Part shown: positions 25,446 through 34,610 of the stretch, in pieces
How the letters are laid out: every line of letters begins with the position of its first letter
How positions within the stretch are numbered: position 1 is the first letter of the stretch
From: a virus
Direction: 5' to 3' (one strand)
Virus record (IMG/VR): IMGVR_UViG_3300042567_000999
Coordinates: 1 to 64,000 of that record
DNA: 64,000 nucleotides
Made by a program: the position numbers and the translations under genes
The notes under the pieces: generated by a model
The model's database searches: none
What the model saw: only the letters and a program-made list of their open reading frames with translations
Told to the model about the DNA's origin: nothing

Positions 25446-27092
25446 TTATATTTCTAAAGTAAGTTTTTTGTAAATAATATCATCTGGTAACAAATATTTT
25501 TTTGATTTATTAAAATTATTTTTAATACTTTCTAGTCTTTTTATATAGTCATCTATAGATAAATTATTTACGATGTCCACTAACTCCTCAACATTGTCAA
25601 AAATAATCATACCGTTAGTGTCAAAAAAATCACCTATTGAAGGACACCCCCAATAAATTGGTACTGTTCCTGTCACAAAACAATCAATTAGTTTCTCAGT
25701 AAACCAATAATCTCTTTTAGTGTTTTCCACCACAATGTGAAATTTATATTCTTTTAGTCCGTCAAGTTTATAATCTATTGGGTTGTAAGTTCTACCGTAT
25801 ACATCTATTTTACCATTTAATTGGTTAATAATGTCGTGTCTTAATCTATGACCATTTGTTTGAGTCTTATTTGATGATATTATACTTATCATTTTTGATT
25901 TATTGTAAATTTTTTGGTCCTCAGGTTTTATCCAACAACATCCGAATGGTAATAATTCATAATTTCCACCCTTGTCTAATAGTGACTTTTCATGTGTGAA
26001 TACTTTTTTAAATTTATTATTGTTATTAACAATAAAATCATAGGTATATGGTGCGATTTCTTTTGGTTCGATTAACCAAGCAATTGAATTATGGTTATTT
26101 GTGACTTCCCCCAATCTCGCATCGGTGTAAACAACAAAATCATTACCATTTTTATTAAAATTTTCTCTTTTCCATTTAAAAAATAATGAGTCTTGGTAAT
26201 CACTACAGTAACCTATTTTTGAGTGTGAGAATGTTGAGTCTATTAGATTAATAGTGTCGTTTTTTGTTTTTACTAATAACCCATTATTGTAATTTACGTT
26301 TACTTTAATCCATCCATCTACATATATGTTATCGTAATCTTGAAATCCTTTAGGTCCAAACCACATACTTGGGCATAAAACTTTTTTATTTTCATTTTTA
26401 TTTAAAAAGGCTGACCACCATGAAAATGTTGAGTTTGATATTACGTTATTTTCACATAAACTCATCATCCATAAATCTTCATAATCTTGTAACTGGTCAA
26501 CAAAAACCACTTTAGAAGATTTAATATTATTTTTAACCCAATTAATATCATCACTAAAAACATAAAATACTTCAGTTAAGTCATCTAAAAGATTTATACA
26601 ATAATCAATATAACTTAAATCTACAGATGGTAGTATATCGTTTATAGTTAGATAGTCACCTCTTCTAATGTGTATCGAAGTAGATTTTTGATTTTTAAAA
26701 TTTGGGTACAAAGATTTTAATTTTGTAATAAAATTATCATCAGGACCGAACATTTCTTTTATGTTTTCATCATACCCTAAAAAATTGTTTAGACTTTGGT
26801 AATACCCATAGAATTCTATATTACTATCCCAAGAAAAATTTAAATTAGGTTTATTCCAGGTTTCTTCAGAAACTCTTTTTTTGTTAATAATTTTATCAAC
26901 AAATTTTACATTTTTAAAAATATTGTCAACATAATGAGTAGTTTGTTTAGATTGTGACATTGGGGTGTAAGACACGGGTTCAAAAACACTTTCTTTATTA
27001 TTTTTTAATCCTTGACAAACCGCATGTGCGATTTGAAACATTTGGTTACCTAACCCACCCATTAAATAGGCTGTTGAATAAACATTTTCCAT
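25446..27092 (-). CDS. Fusion of GT11 (alpha-1,2-) and GT10 (alpha-1,3-) fucosyltransferase-like domains
   Basis: 548 residues in two recognisable halves. Residues 1-265 have the GT11 motifs GGLGNQMFQIA (12-22), IHIRRGDYL (140-148) and SNSTFSWWSAFL (219-230). Residues ~285-510 end in the GT10 donor-site pattern, with HIVVENTKRDYWFTEKL (452-468) and GTVPIYWG (475-482). The two domains are normally separate proteins that use GDP-fucose or related GDP-deoxysugars. The Gmd, ColD- and ColC-like genes lie in the same run and would supply GDP-colitose or GDP-fucose. There is no stop or frameshift in the linker. Both domains keep their key motifs and look active. Confidence 0.8.
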   Translation of the reverse strand: MENVYSTAYLMGGLGNQMFQIAHAVCQGLKNNKESVFEPVSYTPMSQSKQTTHYVDNIFKNVKFVDKIINKKRVSEETWNKPNLNFSWDSNIEFYGYYQSLNNFLGYDENIKEMFGPDDNFITKLKSLYPNFKNQKSTSIHIRRGDYLTINDILPSVDLSYIDYCINLLDDLTEVFYVFSDDINWVKNNIKSSKVVFVDQLQDYEDLWMMSLCENNVISNSTFSWWSAFLNKNENKKVLCPSMWFGPKGFQDYDNIYVDGWIKVNVNYNNGLLVKTKNDTINLIDSTFSHSKIGYCSDYQDSLFFKWKRENFNKNGNDFVVYTDARLGEVTNNHNSIAWLIEPKEIAPYTYDFIVNNNNKFKKVFTHEKSLLDKGGNYELLPFGCCWIKPEDQKIYNKSKMISIISSNKTQTNGHRLRHDIINQLNGKIDVYGRTYNPIDYKLDGLKEYKFHIVVENTKRDYWFTEKLIDCFVTGTVPIYWGCPSIGDFFDTNGMIIFDNVEELVDIVNNLSIDDYIKRLESIKNNFNKSKKYLLPDDIIYKKLTLEI

Positions 27093-27093
27093 A

Positions 27094-27822
27094 CTATTGT
27101 GGTTTATATTTTTTTAAGTTTCTTATTATGTTTGCGCATCTTTGTTGTTCCATTTGACCCGCTCTGGCGTTTTCTTTATGTTCGTTATGTGGATTTTCTT
27201 CATTATAGACTAAAAGTATTTCCGGTATAAATTCGTAATGTTTATCACCACACATCTCAATCATAGGGTATGAATATGCGACATCCGGAGCGGCTTTAAA
27301 GTATTCTCCATTTTCATCGGTAAACGACGACTCATCAATATTACGCCAAAGATGTACTTTCCAAGTTCTTAAATGTGAAAAGGCAAAAATATCCGTTCTT
27401 ACGGTTTTATAATTAACTCTATTAGAAAAACCAATCATACCATTTGAATAAACAAAGCTACCGTTAGTTAACCATAAATTTTTATTTTTTTCGTATTTGT
27501 CATTAATAAACCCTAAGACTTTATCATTATACAACCAATCGTCACCATCTAATTCAATAATAATATCATCATCGTCAAATAAAGATTCATCCATCAATAA
27601 ATCATCCATATTTTTTAGTTTATACTTTTTTACTTTATTTTCTATTAGTATAAACCTATCATCACCATCGATTAGTTTTTTTATTTGCTCCACTGTTTTA
27701 TCAGTGGAAACATCATCAACCAAATACATTTTGAAATTTTTATGTAATTGATTTTTAACTGAATTAATACATTTCTCAATATAGTTTTCGGCATTCCAAA
27801 AACAACTAACAACTTTAACCAT
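27094..27822 (-). CDS. Family 2 glycosyltransferase
   Basis: 242 residues. VVSCFWNAENYIEKCINSV, VDDVSTDKT and IIELDGDDWL (DGDD metal site) are the GT2 motifs in order. DVAYSYPMIEMCG fits the acceptor-side loop. It is a soluble GT-A enzyme. It follows the two-domain GT gene with an eight-base overlap and precedes the GT11-GT10 gene by one base. Confidence 0.85.
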   Translation of the reverse strand: MVKVVSCFWNAENYIEKCINSVKNQLHKNFKMYLVDDVSTDKTVEQIKKLIDGDDRFILIENKVKKYKLKNMDDLLMDESLFDDDDIIIELDGDDWLYNDKVLGFINDKYEKNKNLWLTNGSFVYSNGMIGFSNRVNYKTVRTDIFAFSHLRTWKVHLWRNIDESSFTDENGEYFKAAPDVAYSYPMIEMCGDKHYEFIPEILLVYNEENPHNEHKENARAGQMEQQRCANIIRNLKKYKPQ

Positions 27823-29455
27823 TTAAAATTTTAATATATTCCTCTTTTATTTTTTTAGCAACTTCAATAGAGTTAAACTTGTAAACGTCAGACGGAACTT
27901 CATGTTTATTTTTGTTTATAATATTACCACTATTATCGACATTGTAAATCCATCCTGATTTACCACATAACCAACCCTCAATTGTTGTTCTACCTAAAAG
28001 AATACCTGCAGTCTCACTACAGTTTTTAACATATTCTTCAACTTTGTTAGTTGCTGGAAAATGTTTAACATGAGAAAATTCTAATAATTCCGGTAGGTAG
28101 TTTGATTTGTTTTCACCAACTAACCAAAGTTCTTTATTAATGGATTTTGAATACTCAACTAAGTCCCTAATTGTTTTTTCTCTCAGGTAGTCTATTGTCC
28201 CAACAAATAAAACGTAAGGGTAATTTTTTATGTTATTAGTGTTAAATCTTTTTGTGTCGATTGGGTTATAAATAACTTCAGTGTCAGACCCAACTACGTT
28301 AAAATTCGTTACAACATGTTTTTGAATTTCAGGCCTGATACAGATATATTTTTTAATTGAGTCGTCTATATAAGGATTTTCTAACTCTATTACTTCAGAA
28401 TGTATTGTTGAAATTTTTGGTATGTTTGGGTACATCTCACATATTTGTTTCGATATTGGGTTGTGTTGAACGTGAGCAATATCAAAATTAACATCTGACA
28501 TTTTATACATCATATTTGGTTGACTAGCGATTACACCTTCTGGCGTGTTAAATCCCCACTTACCATCACCTAATTTATAACCCGGTGGGTTAGAGAATGG
28601 TAATGTTTTAATTCCTTGTTGATTTGCAATTTTAGATAAAGGACCTTCGATATCTGAAAGAACGGTAACATCACAGTTTAAACTTTTTAACCCTCTTGCT
28701 AATTCATAAACATACATTTCAGAACCTGTAAAAGTTTTAAAAAATAATGAAGATAGTAATACTTTAATTGGCGATTCTAAAGTAAGATTTCTTTTAATTT
28801 TAACGGGAAGATTATCTTTATGTTTTTCTGCAAACTTAATTCTGTTTTGCTCCCATTGGTCGTTTGTTTGACCTATTGATTTGTGAGTAACTCTGACATC
28901 ATAGATAACGCCAATTTTCACATCTTCAATAAAGTTTCTAAATGAAAAATCTACATCATAAAAGTGAAACCCTTTAATTTCTTCGTTAAATGTTTGTTTA
29001 ATATTTTTCTTATTCAATACAACAAAAAGACCATCAACCAAAACGACATCATCAATCTGATTACCTAAACTTGCAGAATATTTGGATTCCCATTTTTTAC
29101 CTTCATGTTCGTGATTAACAATACCTTTCATTTTTGAAAAGTCTTCCCACCACTTTGCAGATTCTGGTAATTGGGTAGAACCTGCAAGCCCTAAAATTCC
29201 ATACTCAGGACTTCTTTTAAAATGTTTTAATATTTTACTACCCCAATTCTTACTATCAAAATAGATATCATCATGACACAACACAACAATATCGTTTGTT
29301 GCTTGTTCTAAAATCATATTGTAAGCTTCAGGTAATGAATATTTACCCTCATTTTCTATTGGGATTATTTGTGGGTTTGATACTCCACATGATTTTTTTA
29401 ATAGTTCAACAAAACTACTATCAATTTTTCTAGTTGAGAATCCTATTGTAATCAT
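27815..29455 (-). CDS. Two-domain glycosyltransferase: GT-A (GT2-like) plus GT-B (GT4-like)
   Basis: 546 residues. Residues ~1-225 have a GT-A domain with DIVVLCHDDIYFDS as the metal site and a YDVDFSFRNF acceptor-side element. From about 230 a GT-B domain starts with KVLLSSLFFKTFTGSEMYVY and continues with IAHVQHNP, VEVIYNPIDTKRF-like sequence and VLFVGTIDYLREK. LLGRTTIEGWLCGKSGWIY corresponds to the EX7E donor site. A double transferase like this could add two sugars in succession. It lies upstream of the GT2 gene, which it overlaps by eight bases. Confidence 0.75.
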   Translation of the reverse strand: MITIGFSTRKIDSSFVELLKKSCGVSNPQIIPIENEGKYSLPEAYNMILEQATNDIVVLCHDDIYFDSKNWGSKILKHFKRSPEYGILGLAGSTQLPESAKWWEDFSKMKGIVNHEHEGKKWESKYSASLGNQIDDVVLVDGLFVVLNKKNIKQTFNEEIKGFHFYDVDFSFRNFIEDVKIGVIYDVRVTHKSIGQTNDQWEQNRIKFAEKHKDNLPVKIKRNLTLESPIKVLLSSLFFKTFTGSEMYVYELARGLKSLNCDVTVLSDIEGPLSKIANQQGIKTLPFSNPPGYKLGDGKWGFNTPEGVIASQPNMMYKMSDVNFDIAHVQHNPISKQICEMYPNIPKISTIHSEVIELENPYIDDSIKKYICIRPEIQKHVVTNFNVVGSDTEVIYNPIDTKRFNTNNIKNYPYVLFVGTIDYLREKTIRDLVEYSKSINKELWLVGENKSNYLPELLEFSHVKHFPATNKVEEYVKNCSETAGILLGRTTIEGWLCGKSGWIYNVDNSGNIINKNKHEVPSDVYKFNSIEVAKKIKEEYIKILNG

Positions 29456-29477
29456 TAAATTATTCTATATAATATTT

Positions 29478-30095
29478 TTAAAGTCCTGTTGAACCAAAAC
29501 CGTTACTATTTCTATCTTTTTCTTTGATTTCCGAAACTTTAACTAAGTCTACCCATCTACCCCCAATTACAGGACAAAGAACTGCCTGAGCAACTTTTTG
29601 ACCTTTTTCAATTTTTACTTTTTTGTTTGTGGTATTAAAAAGTATAACTTTGATTTCACCTTGATACCCACTATCAACAGTTCCTGGTGAATTTAATACA
29701 AACAAACCTTGATTTAGGGCTAAGCCACTTTTAGACCTAACTTGGACTTCGTAGTTTTCACCAATATCTAATCGTATTCCTGTTGGGACTAATGCCCTTG
29801 AATTAGGTTGAATCCAAACTTCTTCAGACGCTCTTAAATCAAATCCTGAATCAGATGGGTAAGCGTAAGAAGGATTTTCATTATCAGAGTCATTAACAAA
29901 GTTTAAGTTGACTTTAGTAAACTCAACTTCATTTGACTCGTGCAAATTTTCAAAATGGGTGTTTAAATCATCAAGATTAACCCCCATTGATTTTAAAAAT
30001 TCTGATGGGTTATTCATATCTACATCTCCTAATTTGGATTGTAGTTCTTTTAACATTTTAAATTGGTCTTTAGCCTCTCTTATTCTATCAAACAT
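29478..30095 (-). CDS. dut: dUTPase with N-terminal extension
   Basis: 205 residues. The dUTPase core starts near residue 62. SGFDLRASEE is motif I, RSKSGLALNQG motif II, SPGTVDSGYQGEIK motif III, KGQKVAQAVLCPV motif IV and RNSNGFGSTGL motif V. The ~60-residue helical N-terminal extension is not part of a normal trimeric dUTPase and resembles a small helical assembly or DNA-binding module. It hydrolyses dUTP to keep uracil out of phage DNA. It is coupled by one base to the exonuclease gene, so it belongs to nucleotide or DNA metabolism, not to the sugar island around it. Confidence 0.9.
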   Translation of the reverse strand: MFDRIREAKDQFKMLKELQSKLGDVDMNNPSEFLKSMGVNLDDLNTHFENLHESNEVEFTKVNLNFVNDSDNENPSYAYPSDSGFDLRASEEVWIQPNSRALVPTGIRLDIGENYEVQVRSKSGLALNQGLFVLNSPGTVDSGYQGEIKVILFNTTNKKVKIEKGQKVAQAVLCPVIGGRWVDLVKVSEIKEKDRNSNGFGSTGL

Positions 30096-30823
30096 TATTT
30101 TAAAGATTTTAATTGTAAAATTGCGTTTATTAATACATCTACATCTTTTTCACAGTATTCTGCGATTTCTTGTAGTCTGTTGTGGTTCCAATAAGCTTCA
30201 TGAACCATTCCACCATTAATTGGTCCGTCTTTAGGTGTAGGTATATCTAAACACGTACACATTAAATCTAATGAGCCAATTGCCGTATATGCTCCATATT
30301 GCCAAATTTCTTTTGTATCGATGGCTTTAATTTCCCAAGGCTTCGTATCGTATGAAGGAAGAATCTTAGATGGCATAATCCCATTGATAATCATTCGTTT
30401 TGCCAACATGGGGATATCAAAGTTTTTAAGGTTATGACCACAAAGATAAAAATCCAATTTATGACATCTATTCAAAAGGTCTCTTACTTCTAATAATAAC
30501 TTGTGTTCGTCATCGTTAGAAAAAGTTTGTTTTTTAATCTCACCATTATCTAAAACAAATGCCATAGACACACAAACTATCTTAGCAAATTCAGGAACCA
30601 AGGCTGTTCGCTTAGCATAGACATCATCCATTTTTTGCATTTCTTCTTCAAGACCATTTGTTTCAACATTGTCTTCAGGAAACCTTTTTAAGAACCAATC
30701 AAAGTATTTAACAAATTGTTCAGCAATTTTAGGATGACTTTGTTGACAAGAACGCCAGTCTTTACATAGACCAACAGTTTCAATGTCAAGGAAAAGTATT
30801 TTGTTAATAGGTATGTTTATCAT
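30095..30823 (-). CDS. DEDD-family 3'-5' exonuclease
   Basis: 242 residues. FLDIETVGL is Exo I (Asp-x-Glu), CGHNLKNFDIPML is Exo II with the catalytic Asp, and EYCEKDVDVLI is Exo III of the DEDDy type. It belongs to the stand-alone 3'-5' exonucleases related to family-B polymerase proofreading domains. It may act in replication, repair or host DNA breakdown. The DNA polymerase of this window has its own exonuclease motifs, so this is an extra activity. It is coupled to the dUTPase and the GT4 gene. Confidence 0.8.
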   Translation of the reverse strand: MINIPINKILFLDIETVGLCKDWRSCQQSHPKIAEQFVKYFDWFLKRFPEDNVETNGLEEEMQKMDDVYAKRTALVPEFAKIVCVSMAFVLDNGEIKKQTFSNDDEHKLLLEVRDLLNRCHKLDFYLCGHNLKNFDIPMLAKRMIINGIMPSKILPSYDTKPWEIKAIDTKEIWQYGAYTAIGSLDLMCTCLDIPTPKDGPINGGMVHEAYWNHNRLQEIAEYCEKDVDVLINAILQLKSLK

Positions 30824-32034
30824 TTTATTAAGGATTTGTATAGTTCTGCTCTGTCTCTTGTAACTTTATTTAAATCGTAAGTGTCTTTAACGGTTTCATA
30901 TAATCTTTGACCTAAATCGTAAGCCCAATTAGGATTATCAATTAATTTTTTCATGTATTTTGCCCAATCACTATGACTTCTCGCCTCATCAACTAATAAA
31001 GCATTACCGTCTGTAAATTCACCATTTTTCATCGCATGTTTTAAATCTACAGTGTAAGGACCAACGTTAGACGCTATGATTGCCTTTTTATAAAAACCTG
31101 CTTCAATTACTTTTAATTGTGATTTAACTCTGTTAAAAATATGGTTTTTAATTGGTGCTAAAGATACGTCAAACCATTTGTAGTTATTAGCGTAACTTGT
31201 TACGGGTTTAGTCCAAACACGATTGTAGAATGGATTTGTATCTGAAATATAATCCTCTTGTGAGAATTTCATTAAATAGTCTTTATGTTTATCGTCAACT
31301 AATTTATAGTTGTCGGTAAAAATTTCCTCATAACGAGCCCAAACTGTTTCTTCAGGTTTAATATCTCTTTGTTTTTGTTCTCCCGTTTGTTGATTAATTT
31401 CGGTCACAGTCCCTCTAATATCAAAACCACAAAGATACATACTAAATTTATCTTTTAGTGGAGTTAACTTATTCATAGTACCATCTAAAAGTTTAAGGTC
31501 ATGTAAGTGAGATGAACCACCTAACCAACCAAATCTTAGTTTATCTGAAGGTTCTGTTTTGGAGTTAAATTGTGATTCTTTTGGATTAATTGCGTTTGGT
31601 AACACATAAACATTTTTGTTGAATTTTGATATTTCATTAACAAAAAATGATGTAGTAGTTGTTACGTGACCCGCAACTTTTAAGTTCTCAATAATTTTTT
31701 TGTGTAATTGTGTTTGAATTACCATTTGGTGAACGGGGTGTTCTTTTGTTGGTAACCAATAATCATCTAAGTCCATTATCGTTACAATTCCTAATTTATT
31801 TAATCTTTGGATTAAATTAACTGAATTATCATAGTCATGACCAATGGTTCTATGGAAATGAACTATATCATAATTTTTCCAATAATTTAAATCATTTACC
31901 TTTGGTTCATAATCTATATCGACATGGAATTCATCTGAGTGGTTATTTTGTAAACAAACATGCGGGTCCACACTTCTAAATTTACCCACTCCCGTTTTGT
32001 CTGATGGTAATACTAAAACTTTTATTTTATTCAT
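30820..32034 (-). CDS. Family 4-like glycosyltransferase
   Basis: 404 residues of GT-B fold. IKVLVLPSDKTGVGKFRSV at the start, YDIVHFHRTIGHDY and TIMDLDDYW, VYVLPNAINP, then RFGWLGGSSHLHDLK and SQLKVIEAGFYKKAIIAS form the GT4 order. A ~60-residue insertion near residues 205-265 (containing QQTGEQKQRD) is unusual. It is first in the island run, with a terminator just upstream. It overlaps the exonuclease gene by four bases. Confidence 0.75.
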   Translation of the reverse strand: MNKIKVLVLPSDKTGVGKFRSVDPHVCLQNNHSDEFHVDIDYEPKVNDLNYWKNYDIVHFHRTIGHDYDNSVNLIQRLNKLGIVTIMDLDDYWLPTKEHPVHQMVIQTQLHKKIIENLKVAGHVTTTTSFFVNEISKFNKNVYVLPNAINPKESQFNSKTEPSDKLRFGWLGGSSHLHDLKLLDGTMNKLTPLKDKFSMYLCGFDIRGTVTEINQQTGEQKQRDIKPEETVWARYEEIFTDNYKLVDDKHKDYLMKFSQEDYISDTNPFYNRVWTKPVTSYANNYKWFDVSLAPIKNHIFNRVKSQLKVIEAGFYKKAIIASNVGPYTVDLKHAMKNGEFTDGNALLVDEARSHSDWAKYMKKLIDNPNWAYDLGQRLYETVKDTYDLNKVTRDRAELYKSLIK

Positions 32035-32073
32035 TTGATACTTTTTACATAAAAGTAAGATATATAAAATAAA

Positions 32074-32101
32074 AAATCCACCCCTTTTCAGAAGTGGATT
32101 T
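32074..32101 (-). terminator. Intrinsic terminator upstream of the sugar island
   Basis: On the minus strand a 12-bp stem (32101-32090 with 32085-32074, two G-U pairs) closes on GAAA and is followed by a T-rich tail. It ends the run that includes gene 32122-32718 and separates it from the glycosyltransferase below. Confidence 0.85.
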
Positions 32102-32121
32102 ACATTAGAATAAATTTTATT

Positions 32122-32718
32122 TTATTGTAATTTTTTAATTTTCGTAACTTTACCAACAAACAAATGATTACCTACTTTAAATTGTAATGTATCGTTTGAA
32201 TTACTTGTGGACTCAACTAACATACCCGCTTCTTTTAATTCTTCTCTAACTACATCTTTAACCGTATCTCTAACGACATCACGTATCATATTTTTCATTT
32301 CGTTCATGTCAAAATTCTGTGTAGTTTTTTGTGTTTTTACCGTTTCATTAACAACCTGTGGTTGTTGTTTTGAACCCATACCCATTAATCTTTGGGCTCC
32401 CTCAATAATATCATTACTAATTACAGAACCCCCATTCATAGAACTTGGTTGTACTATCGGTTGTTCTATCATTAATCTTTTGATTTCATCGGGTAGTTTT
32501 GAGTTTTTAATTCTACTTTCTTCTAAAGGTTGTGTTGGGTCAAAATTTGGTCTTTCTTGAGCAACTTCACCCATATATTCTTGTGGAATGTTGTATGATG
32601 CGTTTGGTGTATCAAAATTTTCTAATACTGGATTGGGAGCTACCGAACCTCTGTTAATACCACTATGGGCATCCATAATTTTTTTTGAAATTGCTAATTT
32701 TTGCATTAAATCTGACAT
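32122..32718 (-). CDS. Conserved phage protein, coiled-coil and Pro/Asn-rich
   Basis: 198 residues. The N-terminal half is rich in Asn, Pro and Gln without helices. From residue ~135 the segment NEMKNMIRDVVRDTVKDVV is a continuous amphipathic helix, followed by a short beta-rich end with FKVGNHLFVGKV. It ends at the minus-strand terminator. Function unknown; composition resembles minor capsid or core components of large phages. Confidence 0.5.
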   Translation of the reverse strand: MSDLMQKLAISKKIMDAHSGINRGSVAPNPVLENFDTPNASYNIPQEYMGEVAQERPNFDPTQPLEESRIKNSKLPDEIKRLMIEQPIVQPSSMNGGSVISNDIIEGAQRLMGMGSKQQPQVVNETVKTQKTTQNFDMNEMKNMIRDVVRDTVKDVVREELKEAGMLVESTSNSNDTLQFKVGNHLFVGKVTKIKKLQ

Positions 32719-32719
32719 G

Positions 32720-33118
32720 TTATGCTATATTTTCTGTGTTGTCGAATACTGCGTTTAATATCACACTCGACATTAGTTTATCACCATTAGGGTTGTAATT
32801 AGGTCTCATTTCATAAAACGTATCACCTTGCGGTTGATAAGTCAATATCTTTACTAATTTAAAAAACCTCCAACCAGGAATTGGGTTATCTCTTGTGACC
32901 TTTGAATGTGAAGACCCCTGTATTTCCCAAGCTCGTAATACTAACTCACCTTTTTTAGAATACCCAACACAAACAGGTTCGATATCACGATAACCTTTAC
33001 CATACTCATCACCATCGTAGTTAATTGTAATTACTTTTTTATTTCTAATACTATCCTGAACCACATCTAGATTAGCGGCTTCAAGTATAAGTTGAGAAAG
33101 GTTATTTAATAACTTCAC
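32720..33118 (-). CDS. WYL-like domain protein
   Basis: 132 residues. After an N-terminal helix, VITINYDGDEYGKGYRDIEP, VCVGYSKKGELVLRAW and GWRFFKLVKI follow the outline of a WYL (SH3-like ligand-binding) domain without a DNA-binding helix-turn-helix. Such minimal WYL proteins occur in phages with no assigned role. It is coupled to the next gene (four-base overlap) and sits two bases from gene 32122-32718. Confidence 0.55.
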   Translation of the reverse strand: MKLLNNLSQLILEAANLDVVQDSIRNKKVITINYDGDEYGKGYRDIEPVCVGYSKKGELVLRAWEIQGSSHSKVTRDNPIPGWRFFKLVKILTYQPQGDTFYEMRPNYNPNGDKLMSSVILNAVFDNTENIA

Positions 33119-33408
33119 GATACCGAGTAATATGGGTTATTTGGTGAAAATTTATTTATTTTTAAATCGTCTTTTCTTTCTGCAATATCTGTAGAAGTTC
33201 CCGCGGCTTGGTTATAAACATCTAACTCACCACCTGTACCTCTACCAATTTTATCACCATTTGCGATAGCATCGGGGTGAACTGTTGAATATTGGTCTGC
33301 AGGATTAAAATCATTTCTTGGAAATAACTTTTTTCTTTGTTCTTCCGCAATCTTACTTAATTGATTATCAGGTTGCGAAAAATCCATTTTATCTGATTGG
33401 ACTGCCAT
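33115..33408 (-). CDS. Hypothetical protein
   Basis: 97 residues, hydrophilic, rich in Asp, Asn and Gly, with an N-terminal charged helix and a disordered-looking C terminus (NKFSPNNPYYSVS). It overlaps the WYL-like gene by four bases and the upstream gene by one. No family recognised. It may be a minor virion protein. Confidence 0.45.
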   Translation of the reverse strand: MAVQSDKMDFSQPDNQLSKIAEEQRKKLFPRNDFNPADQYSTVHPDAIANGDKIGRGTGGELDVYNQAAGTSTDIAERKDDLKINKFSPNNPYYSVS

Positions 33409-33872
33409 TATAATATTTTTTGATATAGTTTATTCATTAATTTTATTTCTTGTTCCACCCTTACATCAATGTCACTATTTGTTTTTGAGTGACTATCTAA
33501 AGGATTTTTAATAAGTTGGTCTTTTGTGTGATTATCAATAAATTGGTTTTGCATCCCTGCATCCATCTTTATTTTTTTACCACTACTATCGTTGTCTCTC
33601 CAAACTCTTAAAACCTCATCACACCAACCCTTCATTCTATCACCACCGTTTAAAATAAAAGGTGCGTCTTCTTTATTACCACTATAACTTTCAAACCAAC
33701 TTTTAATTCTTTTTATTTGTTGGTATGTTGCTTGTTTACCTTTTCTTAATTGTTGGTTTCTATTATACCCTTCCACATTTTGATTCCCTTCGACTGAATT
33801 AAAACAATCATTAAGGTGTTTTACCAATGAGTCTGGTATTATTGCAATTCTATTATATAAGTTACTATTCAT
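33408..33872 (-). CDS. Hypothetical protein
   Basis: 154 residues. A helical, basic segment near residues 45-70 (KGKQATYQQIKRIKSWFESY) precedes APFILNGGDRMKGWCDEVLR. It overlaps the gene upstream by eight bases. I recognise no family, though the WCDEVL core looks conserved. Confidence 0.45.
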   Translation of the reverse strand: MNSNLYNRIAIIPDSLVKHLNDCFNSVEGNQNVEGYNRNQQLRKGKQATYQQIKRIKSWFESYSGNKEDAPFILNGGDRMKGWCDEVLRVWRDNDSSGKKIKMDAGMQNQFIDNHTKDQLIKNPLDSHSKTNSDIDVRVEQEIKLMNKLYQKIL

Positions 33873-34605
33873 CTTTAATAATTTGAATTAATTCTTTTAC
33901 GGAAATACCGTGTTCTTTAGCCAATTTTTTAATTGATTTAATGTTTCTTACTAATAATGGATTGATTAAATCTTTTATTCTTCTTTTTTCGGTATCGTCA
34001 TCTTTATTTTTATCCATGATAACATCCTCACCAATTTCCTTTTCTTTTAAGATAGGTCTTCCTACAAATCCTTTTTCATTTTTGTACGGTGATTTTTTAT
34101 CTCTTTCAGGACTTTTACCAAATTCATCTTCAACTCTTTTTTCTGCCGACTCATCATCCATTTCTAATTCATCTTTGAAATAATCCAAGGTTTCTTCGGC
34201 ATCCATATTCATAGTGTCCTTATAACCAAAAGCTTTAGACATGTCAGTTTCTTTAACATATCCTTCACCATAGTACCCATACCAACCTCTTAACAATGGG
34301 TCTCTTGGGTTTCTTGCTGCAGGTATAATTTGGTCAGTAGTTTTAGTTCCGATACCAGCACTTGCCGGTGAAAGAATAGGAATATCAGATGATAACCACG
34401 TTCCGTCGTCATCAACAAGCTCAGTGACTTCCTGTTCTGTAGGTTCATCTTCAGAAGATTTTAATTTTTTTAAAAATATTTCGTGGGACTTGCAAGGCAT
34501 GTATTTTCTTTCACCATCTTCGTTGTGATAGTGAGAGCCAACACATCCCAAAGTTTTAGCAACTCTTTCCGCCCTTTCTTCTGTAGAGTATTTATATGTC
34601 TTCAT
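33865..34605 (-). CDS. Conserved phage protein with GC-G-HxH...YMPC motif
   Basis: 246 residues. The start EERAERVAKTLGCVGSHYHN, followed by ERKYMPCKSHE, has a Cys/His pattern that could bind zinc and that recurs near the N termini of several phage proteins. The middle is acidic (DEETLDYFKDELEMDDES-like). The C-terminal IKKLAKEHGISVKELIQII resembles a small helical binding domain. It starts divergently from gene 34657 behind a full bipartite promoter motif and heads the operon down to 32122. Function unknown. Confidence 0.55.
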   Translation of the reverse strand: MKTYKYSTEERAERVAKTLGCVGSHYHNEDGERKYMPCKSHEIFLKKLKSSEDEPTEQEVTELVDDDGTWLSSDIPILSPASAGIGTKTTDQIIPAARNPRDPLLRGWYGYYGEGYVKETDMSKAFGYKDTMNMDAEETLDYFKDELEMDDESAEKRVEDEFGKSPERDKKSPYKNEKGFVGRPILKEKEIGEDVIMDKNKDDDTEKRRIKDLINPLLVRNIKSIKKLAKEHGISVKELIQIIKDE

Positions 34606-34610
34606 TGAGC

